Of a stretch of DNA of 6,062 bases, positions 5,320-6,062 are shown one piece after another. Origin of the DNA: Methanosarcinales archaeon (lineage in GTDB: Archaea > Halobacteriota > Methanosarcinia > Methanosarcinales > Methanogasteraceae); NCBI GenBank assembly GCA_030666765.1, contig DAOUXE010000078.1, positions 1 to 6,062 of the forward strand, in the 5' to 3' direction. The notes under the pieces were generated by a model that saw nothing but the letters and a program-made list of their open reading frames with translations, had not been told where the DNA came from and made no database searches. Each line of letters opens with the position of its first letter. Position 1 is the first letter of the stretch. The translations under genes were made by a program, and so were the position numbers.

Positions 5320-5523
5320 ATGACAGGGGATATCTTGCTTCAGCTATCGCCGTTGTCCCATTTTGCTCTGCTGTTGCTCTGCAACTATGACCGCACTATA
5401 ATTGAGGTGGTGCGCAAGAGAAACGGTGATGAAAAGCAGACGTCGCTTTTTGAGTATACCAAAAAAGAACCAGTCGCTGCGTTGGATTACGTATTTTTAA
5501 CACAATGGTTTCGGAATGATTAA
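5320..5523 (+). CDS. Hypothetical small protein (67 residues), possibly a gene remnant
   Basis: This open frame encodes a 67-residue protein that I do not recognise. Its N-terminal third is hydrophobic (SPLSHFALLLLCNYDRT), the middle is basic and acidic (EVVRKRNGDEKQ), and it ends VFLTQWFRND. The hydrophobic part is too short and too interrupted by charge to be a sure membrane helix, and looks more like a beta-strand of a globular domain. It starts 9 bases after the DUF3841 stop, with no clear ribosome binding site but an A/T box at leaderless distance. The composition is protein-like, and the short length could mean the C-terminal end of a once longer gene. Being a chance frame is also possible. 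No function is suggested. Confidence 0.45.
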   Translation: MTGDILLQLSPLSHFALLLLCNYDRTIIEVVRKRNGDEKQTSLFEYTKKEPVAALDYVFLTQWFRND

Positions 5524-5527
5524 ATAC
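5519..5527 (+). promoter_or_regulatory. Candidate TATA element for the 5579 gene
   Basis: ATTAAATAC overlaps the stop of the 5320 ORF. A start about 25 bases downstream, near 5548, would leave a leader of about 30 bases containing the AGAGGA ribosome site at 5565-5570. A second A/T run, AAAATTAATTT (5538-5548), is less suitable because its start site would fall at or beyond the ribosome site. Confidence 0.4.
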
Positions 5528-5578
5528 CATCTTTAACAAAATTAATTTGGACCGTACCGAATAAAGAGGAATTTAACC

Positions 5579-6062
5579 ATGATATCTTCTCGTTCCAAAT
5601 TTCATGAGCTGATGGAAAAGACAATCAATTCAAATCTCCAGTCAATGGAAGAGCGAGGGGAATATACAGAGTACGCGGTCAAGACAAACATCATCGAATC
5701 GAATTGTGCTCTTGGCGATATACCACTCTCCTTCTCGGATTACAGGATTGAGTTAAAGCCAACAGAGGATAAGTTCCTCTATGTTATGATTGTAAAAAAA
5801 GGAAAAGAAACGATCATACTGTATCCGGATACTTTCTTCGAAAGATTCTGGAAGCTCTACAACATTGAAGAAAGCACTACAGTTAAAAGATTCATTGACC
5901 AGTTCACAAACAGTTTACAGAAGATTGATTCTCTTTGGATGCCCCACCAGGTGTTATGTAACTTTGAGAATGACTATATCAATATTGGATTCTCCATCCG
6001 ATTCAAGCAGGAGGTGCTGAAGGAAGAGGAACTCTCCGGGGATGACATCTCCCAACTCACCA
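5579..6062 (+). CDS. Unrecognised protein, 5' part only (161 residues seen)
   Basis: The frame opens at ATG 5579 and stays open to the right edge, so the gene is cut. AGAGGA at 5565-5570 lies 8 bases before the ATG and supports this start. The visible part is soluble, without signal or membrane segment. It opens with a helical, Glu-rich stretch (residues 5-36), then alternates likely beta-strands and helices: FLYVMIVKKGKETIILY at 66-82, FFERFWKLYNIEE at 86-98, VKRFIDQFTNSLQKI at 102-116, and INIGFSIRF at 134-142. No catalytic motif or Cys cluster is visible. The codons are more A/T-rich than those of the metabolic genes on the left, which fits an accessory gene. I do not recognise the family and give no function. 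Confidence 0.8.
   Translation, partial: MISSRSKFHELMEKTINSNLQSMEERGEYTEYAVKTNIIESNCALGDIPLSFSDYRIELKPTEDKFLYVMIVKKGKETIILYPDTFFERFWKLYNIEESTTVKRFIDQFTNSLQKIDSLWMPHQVLCNFENDYINIGFSIRFKQEVLKEEELSGDDISQLT

Noticed and set aside
1..6062. CRISPR array, tRNA, rRNA, intact insertion sequence or attachment site
   Set aside because: No regularly spaced repeats, no tRNA-like cloverleaf, no rRNA-like stretch, no transposase or integrase frame and no terminal inverted repeats with target duplication were found by eye. PRiA4_ORF3 domains occur in mobile elements, but nothing here delimits one.

Overview
The window looks like a piece of a euryarchaeal, probably methanogen, chromosome (Methanomicrobia/Methanomicrobiales-like is my best guess). 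The reasons are an archaeal-type cofactor-independent phosphoglycerate mutase, an AksA-like homocitrate synthase family enzyme without the LeuA regulatory domain, AT-rich boxes placed like archaeal TATA elements about 25 bases before start codons, and clear GGAGG/GGTGA-type ribosome binding sites on other genes. The species cannot be fixed from sequence alone.

Layout. Bases 1-1560 (minus strand) hold a housekeeping pair: the homocitrate/2-isopropylmalate synthase family gene (1560 to 394), followed after about 21 bases by the start of the phosphoglycerate mutase gene, which runs off the left edge. The two are probably co-transcribed. Bases 1561-1750 form a divergent control region with an inverted repeat and a pair of direct repeats.

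From about 1750 to the right edge everything reads on the plus strand and looks like an accessory region. It opens with a decayed C-terminal remnant of a DUF1016/YhcG-type PDDEXK nuclease: half the gene is missing, one base has been lost near 1874, and the E-x-K catalytic motif is gone. Next come a 68-residue zinc-ribbon protein, a non-coding gap with two small hairpins, a 445-residue protein with a C-terminal plasmid pRiA4b ORF-3-like domain, and a gene overlapping it by 20 bases that encodes a minimal nucleotidyltransferase fold fused to a zinc-ribbon tail. A DUF3841 family gene, a 67-codon orphan ORF and the 5' part of a long unrecognised gene follow.

How the parts fit. The left pair belongs to central and coenzyme metabolism. 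The right part has the small, patchily distributed families (DUF1016 nuclease, PRiA4_ORF3, nucleotidyltransferase, DUF3841) typical of archaeal genome islands, where defence, toxin and repair genes accumulate. Only the overlapping PRiA4_ORF3/nucleotidyltransferase pair looks like a tightly coupled two-gene unit, and its function is unknown. I see no CRISPR array, tRNA, rRNA, intact insertion sequence or phage structural gene.
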